From Antilocapra americana (Eukaryota > Chordata > Mammalia > Artiodactyla > Antilocapridae), in contig ML664662.1 in NCBI GenBank assembly GCA_007570785.1, forward strand, positions 2,419,046-2,483,045: DNA of 64,000 bases. Reading direction: 5' to 3'. How positions within the stretch are numbered: position 1 is the stretch's first letter; every line of letters begins with the position of its first letter. A model generated the notes under the pieces. It saw nothing but the letters and a program-made list of their open reading frames with translations. It searched no databases and was not told where the DNA came from. Below, piece after piece: positions 46,322-58,046 of this stretch. Made by a program: the position numbers and the translations under genes.

Positions 46322-46509
46322 CAGTGGCTCTCAAAGTGTGTCCACAGCCTGGCAACAGCAGCAGCCCCAGAGAATGGGTCAGAAATACAGGATCTTGGGA
46401 CACCCACCCAAGACCTACAGAATCAGAAACTCTGGAGGTGGAGCCCAGCAATGGGTTTTAACGAACCCTCCCTGGGATATTGCTATGCATTCAAGTCTGA
46501 CAACCACTG
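46322..46509. mobile_element. MER5-like hAT DNA transposon (non-autonomous)
   Basis: 188 bp bounded by imperfect terminal inverted repeats: left cagtggctctcaaag, right end the complement of cagtggttgtcagac. The interior carries 'cagaatcagaaactctggag' and 'gagcccagcaatgggtttt', typical of the MER5 group. The 8-bp flanks tcttagga (46314-46321) and tatcagga (46510-46517) agree at 6 of 8 positions, as expected for a decayed hAT target-site duplication. No transposase is encoded; members were mobilised in trans long ago. Confidence 0.85.
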
Positions 46510-47029
46510 TATCAGGAAAAACAAGGCAGGGATATCTACTGAAGAGTCAGTTAAAGGAGCATATTTTTATGTGTGTCAGGAAATGAGATAGAAACATTAG
46601 GATTCATAGTGGGTTTTCATATGACTTCTGAAATGAGAGGAAAATGAATGAAGTGAATGTTATCAATATCTACCCAAAAAAAGCAAAATGGCCAAAAATT
46701 GGAGGAAAAAAAAACAAGAATAACTGTTTCAAATTGATGTTAAAATGTTAATAAGACCCTATCTGATGTTTCCTTAGGGGAGGTAGAGACCAGTGCTTTT
46801 GGTTTTGATTATGAAGAGAACTTCCCCAAAGACCATGCATGCCTGAAATTGCTGAGTACCCCCAAAAATTGTGCTTGAAAACTCATATAAAGATGCTATA
46901 GTGATTACTGATGTATCTAAAAGATAAACCTATAAGGCTAACTTTTAAATTAAAATTCTTGGCTCTTCCACACAGTAGAGTAAGATAGAGGACTCCCTCC
47001 TTGCTCTTGGCTCAGGGCCTTCTTTCTTA
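46510..47029. other. No feature recognised
   Basis: AT-rich, no named repeat. Confidence 0.45.
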
Positions 47030-48058
47030 TTTACTGAGAAAACTGAAGTCATCAGAACTGAAATCCCACATGAACTTACCACCAACAATTCCCACCTCCC
47101 TGCAGCTCAACGCTCTGCTCCACATTGCTTTGTACAGGGTCTTCTCACAACACCCTTAGACCAACTCCTCCCATTGTGCCCTGGAATCCTATTGGTTCTC
47201 AGCTCCTCAAAGATGCTCCACTTGCCATCTCCAATTTCCCTCTCTGAATGGGTAAGCACCATCTGCCTATAAACATTCTGAAGTGCAGCCCACCTTTAAC
47301 AAGCTCTCTTGACCCCATTGTCATTGCCAGCTACTGCTCAATTTCCCGGCTCCAGGTTATAGTGAAACTAAAATGAAATCAGCCTAAGTTTGCTGCCTCC
47401 ACTTTCTCTTCAACTAGATTTTCTGTATTCCTTTCCAGTCTGGCTTCTGGCCTCACTCACTCCACTGAAATTCTCCTCCTCCAGGCCACCAGTGACTTCT
47501 GTGTTGTCAAACACAGTAACCTGTGCTCCATCTCATCTGGCTCAGCCTTGGCAGCCTCTGATACAGTTGTCACCTCCCTGGCTCATTCTCACCTCCCTGA
47601 ATCCTATCTTCTTCTCACTTCTCCCTGTCCTAAACTTTGGGATGTCCCAGAACACTCCAGCTGCTCTGGCCTCCCTAATGGCCCTTAAACCTGCCCGAGC
47701 TGCTCCCACCACAGGACCTTTGCACTTGCCATTTTCTCTGCCTAGATCACTCTCCCATTACATCTGCATTTCTTCCTTCTTGACTTCATTCAGGTCTCTG
47801 CTTACATGTTACCTTACTAGAGAGGTCTACCAAATTCCTTTATCTAAAGTCCTCCACATGTTCCCCACTCCACCATCTATTTTTTTCACCTGTATTATTG
47901 TTTTTCATAGCACTTATCACTACATGGAAGGTTATACTTTCATTTGCTCAGCGTCTGCCTCCCTCATGTAGAATATAAGCTCCATGCTCCCCAGGATCTA
48001 GTACAGCACCTGGAACATAGTAGGCTTCCTGTCACATTTTGTTGAATGAATGAATGAA
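47030..48058 (+). mobile_element. L2 LINE 3' half with decayed reverse-transcriptase region
   Basis: Longest L2 in the window. Blocks in order: 'ccagctactgctcaatttcc' (about 47328), 'ttccagtctggcttctgg' and 'ccactgaaattctcctcc' (reverse-transcriptase region), 'cacaggacctttgcacttgc', 'tcataggtctctg'-like 'ttcaggtctctgcttacatg', 'catagcacttatcactacat', and the terminal 'cctggaacatagtaggctt' with 'gttgaatgaatgaatgaac'. A 193-codon frame (47390-47971) crosses it but is not in the original coding frame throughout. Anciently inactive. Confidence 0.8.
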
Positions 48059-48229
48059 CAAAGGTATAGTCTCTGTTCTCCAGAAGGAGAAGGTAAGGGT
48101 GGGCTGCCCTCTGTCCTAGAAACTTGACACTTACAGGGCATTTACCAGCTTCTGGAAAATTCTACATATTCTCCCCTGGCCAAGTATAGCATTAGTTCTT
48201 ATTATTTACAACAACCCTCATCTTTTGGT

Positions 48230-48335
48230 TCACATCAGAGTCTCCTGTGAAGTGTTAAAAATAAATATCTTGCTCTTTCTCTACTCCAAGGAGCTCTTGA
48301 GTTGGGAGGTCAGCACTAGGACTCTGAAAAGCAGA
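48230..48335 (+). mobile_element. Possible MER5-like fragment
   Basis: 'cacatcagagtctcctgtga' and 'agtgttaaaaataaatatct' resemble the middle of MER5-type elements, but neither terminal repeat is identifiable. Confidence 0.3.
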
Positions 48336-48344
48336 CTCTTGAGA

Positions 48345-48600
48345 GTGGAGTGGAGTGGTAGGGAGCATGAACTCTGAAGGCATACTCTCCATTTTGAATC
48401 TTGACACCATCATAGCTGTGATGCACATCAGGGGACCACACCCCTCTGAGCCTCAGTTTTCTTATCTACAAAGTAGTGACACTAAGAGGAATCTTATTTC
48501 ACGGGACTGTTGTGAGAATGAATGAGTTAACATACAGGGGCTCCTCAGAATAATGCCCAGCATGTAATAAGCAGGAACTATTATCCCCAATATTGTGTAA
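48345..48600 (+). mobile_element. MIR, nearly full length, sense
   Basis: Sense MIR: 'gggagcatgaactctgaagg', 'cctctgagcctcagttttct', 'tatctacaaagtagtgacac', 'ttgtgagaatgaatgagtta', 'aatgcccagcatgtaataag', ending near 'attatccccaatatt'. Confidence 0.75.
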
Positions 48601-49716
48601 GTTTCTTGGGTGATTCAGGCATATAATTCGTTATGAAAATTGCTGATATAGACTATAGATACCACTACATGAAAGAGAAAGATCTCAGTGAGGAGTAGGG
48701 CAAGCCAGGGCTTGAGAAGAAACCAGAAGGCACAGACTGGTTGGTTGCTGAAAGATGACTAGGATTGAGCAGGCACCATGCTCTCCTGAGCTAAAGCTCA
48801 AGTCAAACTGGCAGGGCTGGTCCAGCCTTTCATTCTACCTGTGAACCAAACGGAAGTTTTACTTCCGATGGCCAGTGTGAGGTGTGCATATAATTCATGG
48901 GTTTCACCAGCAATTATTTATTGGGTCTCTGCCATGAACCAGGGTGTAATAAGGATGACATCTTGACACAAGTTCAGGGACGGACTCCCTTCTGTGTGTA
49001 TCTCCTTGGAGGGTTACCCTTTGCTTTCTTCCAACTAATTTCCAAGCTTATCTTTTGAAGACTACTTCCTTAGCCAGGTTTAGGATCATGCAGGACAATC
49101 TGTTACATTTTATTTAAAACTGATGAAAACGTTAAGGTTTCTGATATCTCTTCACGCCCTCTTCCCTCCGCCGCAGAGTTCTCTTCCTTCCAGCTCCTTC
49201 TCTGAATGCCTGCAGTCCCTAGAAAGCCCGCAAGAGTCCCGCCTCTCTCTGCAGGGCTGGGGCAGCTTCCTGCCCACTGGCATGGCTGTCAGCACCCAAG
49301 TTTCTTCTTTATCTTCCCTTTGGTCTCCCTGAACTCTCTGCCCTGATGGATTCATTGTGTGAGGAGAATTTTAGCCATTACTTGGAAAGGGCTGGTCAAA
49401 AACACCATGGAGCACCCAGCTCTTGCTGTTAACCTTCTTAAAAGGTAGTCAATTTTTTTCCCAAAAAAATTCTCTTTTGTGAAGCAGTCTCTCTATGACA
49501 TCCAGCTGGATAATTTTCCCAAGCCCTACTTTTGTACCCATCACTCCCCATTTTGCCCTAATTAGCTTTTCCACAAGGTTCAAGAAGGAGCTAGGAAAAT
49601 GGCCAAACTCCAGGCCACAGCTTGTCATATCTGAGCAGCTCCAGTCCCCCTAACATGATCTGGGACCTGGAAGGAGAGCAACCATCTTGGGCAGCCTTCC
49701 ACCAGGTAGTGCTTGT
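48601..49716. other. No feature recognised
   Basis: No clear named repeat; the 48890-48950 stretch weakly suggests antisense L2 ('caattatttattgggtctct'). Confidence 0.4.
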
Positions 49717-49790
49717 ATTGGCCCCAGGGTGTGGTGTGCTCACAACAGGAAGATTGGCCACGGGGTGTGGTGTGCTCACAACAGGAAGAT
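49717..49790. repeat. Two-copy tandem duplication, 36-bp period
   Basis: A unit starting attggcc and containing ggtgtgctcacaacaggaag occurs twice head-to-tail, at about 49717-49752 and 49753-49788. The copies differ at two positions near their starts, and a 28-bp core is identical (49727-49754 and 49763-49790). It does not belong to a recognised transposon. Confidence 0.9.
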
Positions 49791-49809
49791 CTGAGAGCCA
49801 GCGACTTTA

Positions 49810-49965
49810 TGCAAATGACCCCATTTAATCTTCTTAGCCTCCCTACAAAATAGGTATTATCACCCTCATTTTACAGGTAATAAGAAGAGGCAAAGGGAAG
49901 GGAGAGAATGTGTCCAGATTCACATAGAAAGTCAGTGCTTTCGGCTGCTACCTTATCCTACACTT
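49810..49965 (-). mobile_element. MIR fragment, antisense
   Basis: Antisense MIR: 'aaataggtattatcaccctc', 'attttacaggtaataagaag', 'gattcacatagaaagtcag'. Confidence 0.6.
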
Positions 49966-50224
49966 TGAGAGATGCTGAAAGGCCCATGGTTCAAAATCAT
50001 CTTTGAATTATCTTACCCAAAATGCACATGCACGCACAGACACACATGAAACACTCCTATTTTACAACAATTAATAAGTAAAATTGTCAGCAAATTAACC
50101 CCAAAGACCCTTTAGATTCTATCACTTGGGTTATGTAACCTGAAAGAAATAAACTCAATAGATTCCCAAGGTGCTGTTAAGAAACCCTACTCTTATCCTT
50201 AAAAGAGGTTCTGGTATAGAATAA

Positions 50225-50410
50225 ACTCTGACTCAGTAGCCTAAGTCCTGGGTTATGGTTTTTGCATGGTCACTCGCAAACCCTGTGACTTTGGCAATGT
50301 TCTTTCCTCTTTCCAAGCCTCAGTTTCCGCATCTGTAAAATGGAACTTTGATATATGTTTTACCTGTTTCATGAGGAAAATCAAATCAGATAGTGGAGGG
50401 GTGCTTTATC
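50225..50410 (+). mobile_element. MIR, sense
   Basis: Sense MIR: 'ctgtgactttggcaatgttc', 'ccaagcctcagtttccgcat', 'ctgtaaaatggaactttg', then a decayed 3' portion. Confidence 0.7.
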
Positions 50411-51095
50411 GATACACCTGTCAAGAGAGAAAACAATAGATATTTCTCTGCATTCAAGCTATTATGGTTTGGACAGTATGAATTTTATAGTCACTGACTC
50501 AAGTTATACAAAATCATACCTTTTGAAGATTTCCAATAAACTGGACTTAAATTCTATCCGGTACTCCCATCTGTCTGAAGCAGGAAACAGTCTGATCACT
50601 AATGGGCTGTCAGACACTTCACTGATTTTCTCAGTCATCCAGATTAAAACTCAAACAAACTCAGAATTCCCTGTGCTGCCCCGTCTCCTTCTCCTGGGCA
50701 GGATCTCAGCTCATGGCTCAGCATCAGCAGGAGGCAAGGACCCTCTCAGTCTCCTTTTGTCTAAGTCTTTTGGAATGTACCTGTGTCCTCATTCTTCTGG
50801 CTGGGTGGTCCATTCTTTGCTGAGATATCCCCCTGTTTGGCATTCTCTCTCTCTCTCTCTCTTGATTTCTTGTAGTTTGAACCCTAAAAATGGCTTTATC
50901 TCAAAACTCAGTACCTGCTCCTATATGAATTTTTCCACATTGCTTTTCTCAGGCAATGTATTCACCTTCCTGGCTCCTCTCATCTCACATGGTGAGGTGA
51001 AGATTTCCAAATGAAAGTTCTGGCCCCATTTCCCCTCCCCCCCAGTCATCATAGAATCACAATGTCATCAGTGCTGAAAGGAACCATTTTCCTGC
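50411..51095. other. Unannotated; (CT)n tract at 50844-50862
   Basis: A 181-codon plus-strand frame (50469-51014) spans most of this stretch. It passes through the (CT)n run, shows no domain, and has no convincing splice or promoter context, so it is not called. Confidence 0.4.
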
Positions 51096-51111
51096 AGGAC
51101 CTTGCATTTCT
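51096..51111. repeat. Target-site duplication, left copy (L1)
   Basis: aggaccttgcatttct, identical to 53880-53895. Confidence 0.95.
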
Positions 51112-53879
51112 GTTCTTTTTCTTTAATAGGAGGCTAATTACTTTACAATATTGTGGTGGTTTTGCCACACATTGACATGAATCAGCCATGGGTGTACAAG
51201 CGGTCAGCATCCTGACCCTCCCTCCCATCTCTCTCTCCATCCTGTCCCTCAGAGCCATCCCAGTGCACCAGCCCTGAGCATGCTCATGCATTGAACCTGG
51301 ACTGGTGATCTATTTCATATATGATAATACACATGTTTCAGTGCTATTCCCTTAAACCATCCCACCCTCGCCTTCTCCCACAGAGTCCAAAAGTCTGTTC
51401 TTTACATCTGTGTCTCTTTTGCTGTCTCGCATATAGGGTCATCATTACCATCTTTCTAAATTCCATACAGCATTAATATACTGTATTGGTGTGTTTCTTT
51501 CTGGCTTACTTTGCTTTGTATAATAGGCTCCAGTTTTATCCACCTCGTTAGAACTGCTTCAAATGCATTCTTTTTAATATCTGACTAATATTCCATTGTG
51601 TATATGTACCACAGCTTTCTTATCCATTCGTCTGCTGATGGACATCTAGGTTGCTTCCATGTCCTGGCTATTATAAACAGCCAGGATGTTTTGATGAACA
51701 TTGTGCTTTGATGAACATTGGGGTACACGTGTCTCTTTCAATTATGGTTTCCTCAGGATGTATGCCCAGCAGTGGGATTGCTGGGTCATATGGCAGTTCT
51801 ATTTCCAGTTTTTTAAGGAATATCCACACTATTTTCCATAGTGGCTGTACTAGTTTGCATTCCCACCAACAGTGTAAAAGGAATCCTTTTTCTCCACACC
51901 CTCTCCAGCATTTATTGTTTGTAGACTTTTTGATAGCAGCCATTTTGACTGGAGTGAGATGGTACCTCATTGTGGTTTTGATGTGCATTTCTTTAGTAAT
52001 GAGTGATGTTGACCATCTTTTCATGTGTTTGTTAGCCATCTGTATGTCTTCTTTGGAGAAATGTCTCTTTAGTTATTTGGCCCATTTTTTGATTGGGTCG
52101 TTTACTTTCCTGGAACTGAGCTGCAGGAGTTGCTTGTATATTTTTGAGATTAATTGTCAGTTGCTTCATTTGCTCTTATTTTCTCCCATCCTGAAGGCTG
52201 TCTTTTCACCTTGCTTATAGTTTCCTTCATTGTGCAAAAGCTTTTAAGTTTAATTAGGTCCCATTTGTTTAATTTTACTTTTATTTCCATTACTCTGGGA
52301 GATGGGTCATAGAGGATCCTGCTATGATTTATGTCAGAGAGTGTTTTGCTTATGTTTTCCTCTAGGAGTTTTATAGTTTCTGGTCTTACATTTAGATCTT
52401 TAATCCATTTTGAGTTTATTTTTGTGTATGGTGTTAGAAAGTATTCTAGTTTCATTCTTTTACAAGTGGTTGACCAGTTTCCCCAGCACCACTTGCAAAA
52501 GAGATTGTCTTTTCTACATTGTATATTCTTGCCTCCTTTGTCTAAGATAAGGTGTTCATAGAAACATGGATTTATCTTTGGGCTTTCTCTTTTGTTCCAT
52601 TGATCTATGTTTCTGTTTTTGTGCCAGTACCATACTGTCTTGATGACTGTTGCTTTGTGGTATAGCCTGAAGTCAGGTAGATTAATTACTCCAGTTCCAT
52701 TCTTCTTTCTCAAGACTGCTTTGTCTATTTAAGGTTTCTTATATTTCTATACAAATTGTGAAATTATTTGTTCTAATTCTCTAAAAAATACCATTGGTAG
52801 CTTGATAGGGATTGCATTGAATCTATAGATTGCTTTGGGTAATATACTCATTTTCACTATATTGATTCTTCTGATCCATGAACATGGTATATTTCTCCAT
52901 CTATTTGTGCCATCTTTGATTTCTTTCATCAGTGTTTTATAGTTTTCTATGTATAGGTCTTTCATTTCTTTAGGTAGATTTATTCCTAAGTATTTTATTC
53001 TTTTCATTGCAATGGTGAATGAAATTGTTTCTTTAATTTCTCTTTCTGTTCTCTCATTGTTAGTGTATAGGAATGCTAGGGATTTCTGTGTGCTAATTTT
53101 ATATCCTGCAACTTTGCTATATTCATTGATTAGCTCTAGTAATTTTCTGGTGGAGACTTTAGGGTTTTCTATGTGGAGGATCATGTCATCTGCAAACAAT
53201 AAGAACTTTACTTCTTATTTTCCAATCTGGATTCCTTTTATTTCGTTTTATTCTCTGATTGCTGTGGCTAAAACTTCCAAAACTATGTTGAATAGTAGTG
53301 GTGAGAGTGGGCATCCTTGTCTTGTTCCTTGACTTTAGGGGAAATACTTTCAATTTTTCACTATTGAGGATAATGTTTGCTGTGGGTTTATCATATTTGG
53401 CTTTTATTATATTGAGATATGTTCCTTCTATGCCTGCTTTCTGGAGGGTTTTTGTCACAAATGGATGTTAAATTTTGTCACAGGCTTTCTCTGCATCTAT
53501 TGAGGTAATCACATGGCTTTTATCTTTCAATTTATTAATGTGGTGTATTACATTGATTGATTTACAAATATTGAAGAATCCTTGCATCCCCAGGATAAAG
53601 CCCACTTGGTCATGATGTATGATCTTTTTAATATGTTGTTGGATTATGTTTGCTAGAATTTTGTTAAGGATTTTTGCATCTATGTTCATCAGTGATATTG
53701 GCCTATAGTTTTCTTTTCTTGTGTGGCGTCTTTGTCTGGTTTTGTTATTAGGCTGATGGTGGCCTCATAGAATGAGTTTGGAAGTTTACCTTCCTCTGCA
53801 ATTTTCTGGAAGAGTTTGAGTAGGATAGGTGTTAGCTCTTCTCTAAATTTTTGGTAGAATTCAGCTGTGAAGCCATCTG
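51112..53879 (-). mobile_element. L1 (bovine type), 5'-truncated, 2.8 kb, with 16-bp target-site duplication
   Basis: Minus-strand LINE-1 comprising the 3' UTR (51112-about 51650) and the C-terminal two-thirds of ORF2. Open segments on the minus strand are 53689-53468, 53458-53186, 53199-52747, 52713-52150 and 52039-51671. The reverse-transcriptase FADD catalytic codons are intact at 53185-53196, but the frame shifts just upstream of them and again between 52150 and 52039, so no active protein is possible. The 16-bp direct repeats at 51096-51111 and 53880-53895 are identical. The nick context (tttct then aac) resembles the preferred L1 endonuclease site. Identical duplications with only a few ORF2 lesions suggest ruminant-lineage age rather than ancient. 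Confidence 0.96.
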
Positions 53880-53895
53880 AGGACCTTGCATTTCT
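53880..53895. repeat. Target-site duplication, right copy (L1)
   Basis: aggaccttgcatttct, identical to 51096-51111; followed within 5 bp by the start of the BovB fragment. Confidence 0.95.
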
Positions 53896-54432
53896 AACTG
53901 CTTGCTCCTTGGAAGGAAAGCTATGAAAAATCTAGGTAGCATATTAAAAAGCAGAGACACCACTTTGCCAACAAATGTCAGTTTAGTGAAAGCTATGGTT
54001 TTTCCAGTAGTCATATACCAATGTGAGAGTTGGACTATAAAGAAGGCTGAGCACTGAAGGATTGATACTTTTGAACTGTGGTGTTGGAGAAGACTCTTGA
54101 GAGTCCCTTGGATAGCAAGGAGATTGAACGAGTCAATCCTAATAGAAATCAACCCTGAATATTCATTGGAAGGACTGATGCTAAAGTTAAAGCTTCAATG
54201 CTTTGGCCACTTGATGTGAAGAGCTGACTCACTGGGAAAGACCCTGATTCTGGGAAAAATTGAGGGCAGGAAGAGAAAGGGGTGACAGAGAATGAGATGG
54301 TTGGATGGCATCATGATTCAGTGGACATGAGTTTGAGCAAACTCTGGGAGATGGTGAAGGACAGAGAAGCCTCACTTGCTGTAGTGCATGAAGTCACAAA
54401 GAATCAGACATGACTGAGTGACTGAACAACAA
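53896..54432 (+). mobile_element. BovB fragment, 3' end
   Basis: Third BovB copy, only the C-terminal coding part and 3' end (about 540 bp), matching 13970-14494: 'cttgctccttggaagg', 'gaactgtggtgttggagaag', 'tgggaaagaccctgattctg', ending 'gactgagtgactgaac' plus a CAA tail. More diverged than the other two copies. The L1 at 51112-53879 inserted within a few bases of its 5' end. Confidence 0.92.
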
Positions 54433-54505
54433 CATCTGCTTGGTAGACACCCCCCCCTACCCTGGCTGTTTCCCAACCACTGCAAATTCTTCATGGCTAC
54501 AACTA

Positions 54506-54636
54506 GAGTAGGAAATGGCAACCCACTCCAGTATTCTCAGGTAGAAAATTCCATGAGCAGAGGATCCTGGCAGGCTATAGTCCATGGGGTTGCAGTCTCA
54601 GACAGAATTGAGCGACTGAGTCTGCACACACACATG
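54506..54636 (+). mobile_element. Partial Bov-A SINE with short target-site duplication
   Basis: Single Bov-A body without the tRNA-like head, from 'ggaaatggcaacccactcc' to 'attgagcgactgag', with a CA tail to about 54636. Direct repeats tacaacta at 54498-54505 and 54637-54644 are identical. 5'-truncated at insertion. Confidence 0.88.
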
Positions 54637-54644
54637 TACAACTA

Positions 54645-55359
54645 TATTTATCACCGATTCCCTCAGAGAGCCAGCTCCCCTCTGTGCTATCTTATAGGTC
54701 CCAGGGGAAGTGCCATTACCTTGGCTGCTCAGGTTTGAAGCTGAAAGCCTCTCTGAATTTTCTTTTTGCCTCTCTCCTCACATCTGGTTAGACCTCACGA
54801 TGCTCAGCTCTCACCATTTAAGCTCTCTGGAATCTGTTTTTCCTTTCCACACAGATGGGCACCACCAGAGTACAGGTGGTTATTGCTTCCTGCCTCAATT
54901 ACTAAAATTGTATCTTGATTTGCTTCCAATTAAAATGCATCCTACCAGACAAGGCTCTAATCCACTTCTCTGTGACCTCCCAATCAATACTTGTTGAGAC
55001 ATAAGGGGTCCTTAGTGGGTGGCAGAGAGTTCACAGATGGGCTCCAAGGGAAACCGTGAACCCTCTAAAATTTTCCAAACTTAATCAAAACAATTAGAAA
55101 TTTGATTGAAAATGCAAATATTTCTCAGAGAGGCATGTCCACTTAAACTCACACCTAAAATTCAGTGGCTCATGTTAGTACCTCTCCTGAGACCAGATTT
55201 GAAGGGGAGAGACTGAAGGTCCTGGGACCCAAAGGCTGAGTCTCAGTTCTTCCTCTTTTTCCATGTAAACATATAGAGTAGCCCTTGGATTGATTTCTTG
55301 GACTCTAATCAGTCATTCATTATTTTTTCATTCATTCATTCATTTTCTGTGTATGGAAC
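54645..55359. other. No feature recognised; (CATT)n at 55327-55345
   Basis: No named repeat or exon apart from a short (CATT)n-like stretch just before the MIR. Confidence 0.45.
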
Positions 55360-55555
55360 ACATAGCATGAGCCACAATTTTCCATTTATCATTTCATTTC
55401 ACTTTCACCATGGGCCTCTATTGAAGACTGTATTATACCTATTTTACAAATGAGGACATTGAGGCTTAGAGAGGTTTAATCCCTGGCCCAAGGTCACACA
55501 GCTATACAGAAGGGCTAGGATTCAAACCCAGTCTAACTCCAGTGCTCACATTCCT
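55360..55555 (-). mobile_element. MIR, antisense
   Basis: Antisense MIR: 'ttatacctattttacaaatg', 'aggacattgaggcttagaga', 'ggcccaaggtcacacagcta', 'aggattcaaacccagtctaa'. Well preserved in the core. Confidence 0.78.
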
Positions 55556-57841
55556 TCCAAAATACCTTAGTTTTAAAATTCAGCTTCCTGAGTTCCAAGC
55601 ACTGGTCCCACCCTAAGAATATAAAAATGAGCCGAACTAAATAAAATAAAGTATGTTAAAGCAGCTGTCATTGGCCCTGACCTAAAGGAGGAGCTGACAC
55701 TTGTCAGTTAAAAGAATGGTCTTCGAATAAAAAAATAGCACTTCAAGAACTGACAATATGATAAGAGAGGGCCATCCAAAATAGCAAGGGACACCAAACA
55801 GGAGGCTCTGCTTGGGGCAGTCAAGTTACTCATCATCCAATGGGGGAAGTCAGGCAAGTGACCAATTGTTTGATGCACTGAACTGTGAGCAACCTGAAGC
55901 CGAAGAAGTGACCTACATCAGTTTCTCTTCCCATTAACGAATAGCTTTAAATAAGTCTAATCGAATCTATAATGTTATAGACAAAATTGAAGCCAAGGAA
56001 AGAGAAGAAATAAAGAAGATAAGCTGTTAACCATGGGCAGTTCTGGGTGGTAAAACTAGACCCTACATTTTCCCTTTCCTCTTTCCTTTATGTACTTAAC
56101 AATCTACAATGAAGAAGTATGGCTTTTGGCCACAGAAAATGGCAACATCACTTAAAGAAATAGAAGAGGAAAGATCTCAGTGTCGGGGTTACAGAATCTT
56201 CTCCTTCATTCTATCTCAGAAGGTCCCCACTTCGGTTGCATAACATGTCCCTGACTGAGGATAGCTATAACTATTGTCAGAGAAAGTTTATCTTACAGAT
56301 AAACATACTGACATTCCCAAAGGCCTGAAATTTGACTACGTTGCAGGGTAAAAATCAGGTATGAGACTTTAGCCAAATTAGAAAAGTCGGAAAAGTAGCC
56401 TGATAGGGACCTTCGTGGTGGTTCTAAGCATTTAGCATAATTTCTTTGCTACCAAGGAGGCTGATGGAAGTCAATAGTACTCATCTGATCATTTCAGGGT
56501 CAGCCTGCGTTTTTAATTAATCATCATCTCTTCCTTCTGTCCTCTTTTACCCAGGGGCCTGGAACTGCTACTAATGCTTGGTGCCTTAGGGAGGAAATCC
56601 TTTCCTCAGACAGAGATGGAAGCTGTCTAGCACACCATCTTTTTCCTCTTGTGCCTGCCAAGAGCCCTCTCTGCTCTCTCAGTGGACAGTTTGCACTGTT
56701 AATGTAATACAGCAAGAAGCTACCTCAGGGAGTCCTTGCCCAGACCTCTCACTGATGATTTCCAGCTCCCCTCTAGAGCCGGCACAAAATCACACTTCTC
56801 TCCTTTCTCTGTTTTCAACTCCAAGTGAGCCAGTTTCCTCCACTTCCTTCCCAAAAGAGGCATGAGGGAGTTTGTGAAAAGTTCAGCTACTAGATACAGA
56901 GATGGGCATAATAACAACAGTAACTGCAAAGTTCCAAAGTCCGTGTTGTTTCTTCATCATTTCTTCCGAGCTGATGTGAGATTCTGAGCTGACGTGAGAA
57001 GCCATTTCCAAGCAGAAAAAGCCACACGCATTTTTTTTTTATCAATGATAAAGCAAGGAGATATTTTCTTCCAACTTTCGTAGCTTCTTTCTTTCTGATG
57101 TAGAAACTGCGGCTTTTATTTTCTTCTCGGATTCTTCATTGCTCCACCTCCTTTGTTTCTACAGCCTAAGCAGAGGCAAAAAATCACATTTCCAGAGAAG
57201 GTGAGGACGGAAAGAGCACTTCCCTGGCATTTCCATCTGCCTGTTCGGTGGGGCCTGTGGCGAGCCTTTCTTTTCCCAGCCTCATTCACAGGCTACCTGC
57301 TTCTCTCACCTGGCCTACCCACAGGCTGAAAGTGTCCTTCTGGGCTAGGAAGACCAGAGCCGGGGAAATGAATGGGAAGAAACAGATGCCTTAACCATGG
57401 GAGTGTTTATAAATAAAGTTCAGAGGACAAATAGTTTGCTGGAGGCAAGGGAGATCATGTTTTAACACAAGTGGTTATGGCTACAGTAGAATTTCCTCAG
57501 AAGCAAGCCTGTCCAGCTTGGCCAGTGACGGGAATTAGAAAGCATAAAGAATGCTGGGCATACACACGGCCTCAATGGGCAAGCAGAGGCACCTTGTTTT
57601 GGCCATTTCAAAGGTCTAAGCACACCCAGGCTCCACTGGGTCAGGCCCTGGCACATCAAAAATACAAGAGGGAGATGCAGGTGGCCTCAGGCCTTGGCTC
57701 CAAAATCCCCAAGTGAAGACAAACCAATGAGGGCAGCTGGAGGGCAGAAAGTTCTTCAGCCATCAGAGAGGCTCTATGTATTAACTTTCAGAAAAGGTGA
57801 GAGGTGTAGAAAGATTTGTGTAAGTCAGTGTTATCTTGTTG
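55556..57841. other. Repeat-poor stretch, no gene recognised
   Basis: About 2.3 kb with no named repeat and only short open frames. Several polypyrimidine patches (56520-56660, 57060-57150) could act as chance splice-acceptor look-alikes, but no reading frame continues from them. Confidence 0.4.
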
Positions 57842-58046
57842 TTTAGTTGCTAAGTCATGCCCAACTCTCTTGCAACCCCATGGACTCTAGCCGGCCAGAC
57901 TCCTCTGCCCATGGAATTCTCTGGGGAAGGATACTGGAGTGAGTTGCCATTTCCTCCTCCAGGGGATCTTCCCGACCCAGAGATCGAACCTATGTCTCCT
58001 GCACTGGCAGAAGGATTCTTTACTGCTGAGCCACCAGGGAAGCCCA
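57842..58046 (-). mobile_element. Bov-tA SINE, antisense
   Basis: Complete antisense Bov-tA from 'gttgctaagtcatgcccaac' to the reversed head 'gagccaccagggaagccca'; the B-box reads as 'gagatcgaacctat'. Flanking duplication not clear. Confidence 0.93.

Noticed and set aside
45983..46591. 202-codon plus-strand open frame
   Set aside because: No recognisable domain. Its 3' half runs through the MER5-like transposon (46322-46509), and another frame in the same stretch is equally open.
47390..47971. 193-codon open frame as a possible gene
   Set aside because: Lies entirely in an L2 LINE; the DNA blocks match L2 and the frame does not follow the original coding frame throughout.
50469..51014. 181-codon plus-strand open frame
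   Set aside because: Passes through a (CT)n run giving a Ser/Leu repeat, shows no domain and has no splice or promoter support.
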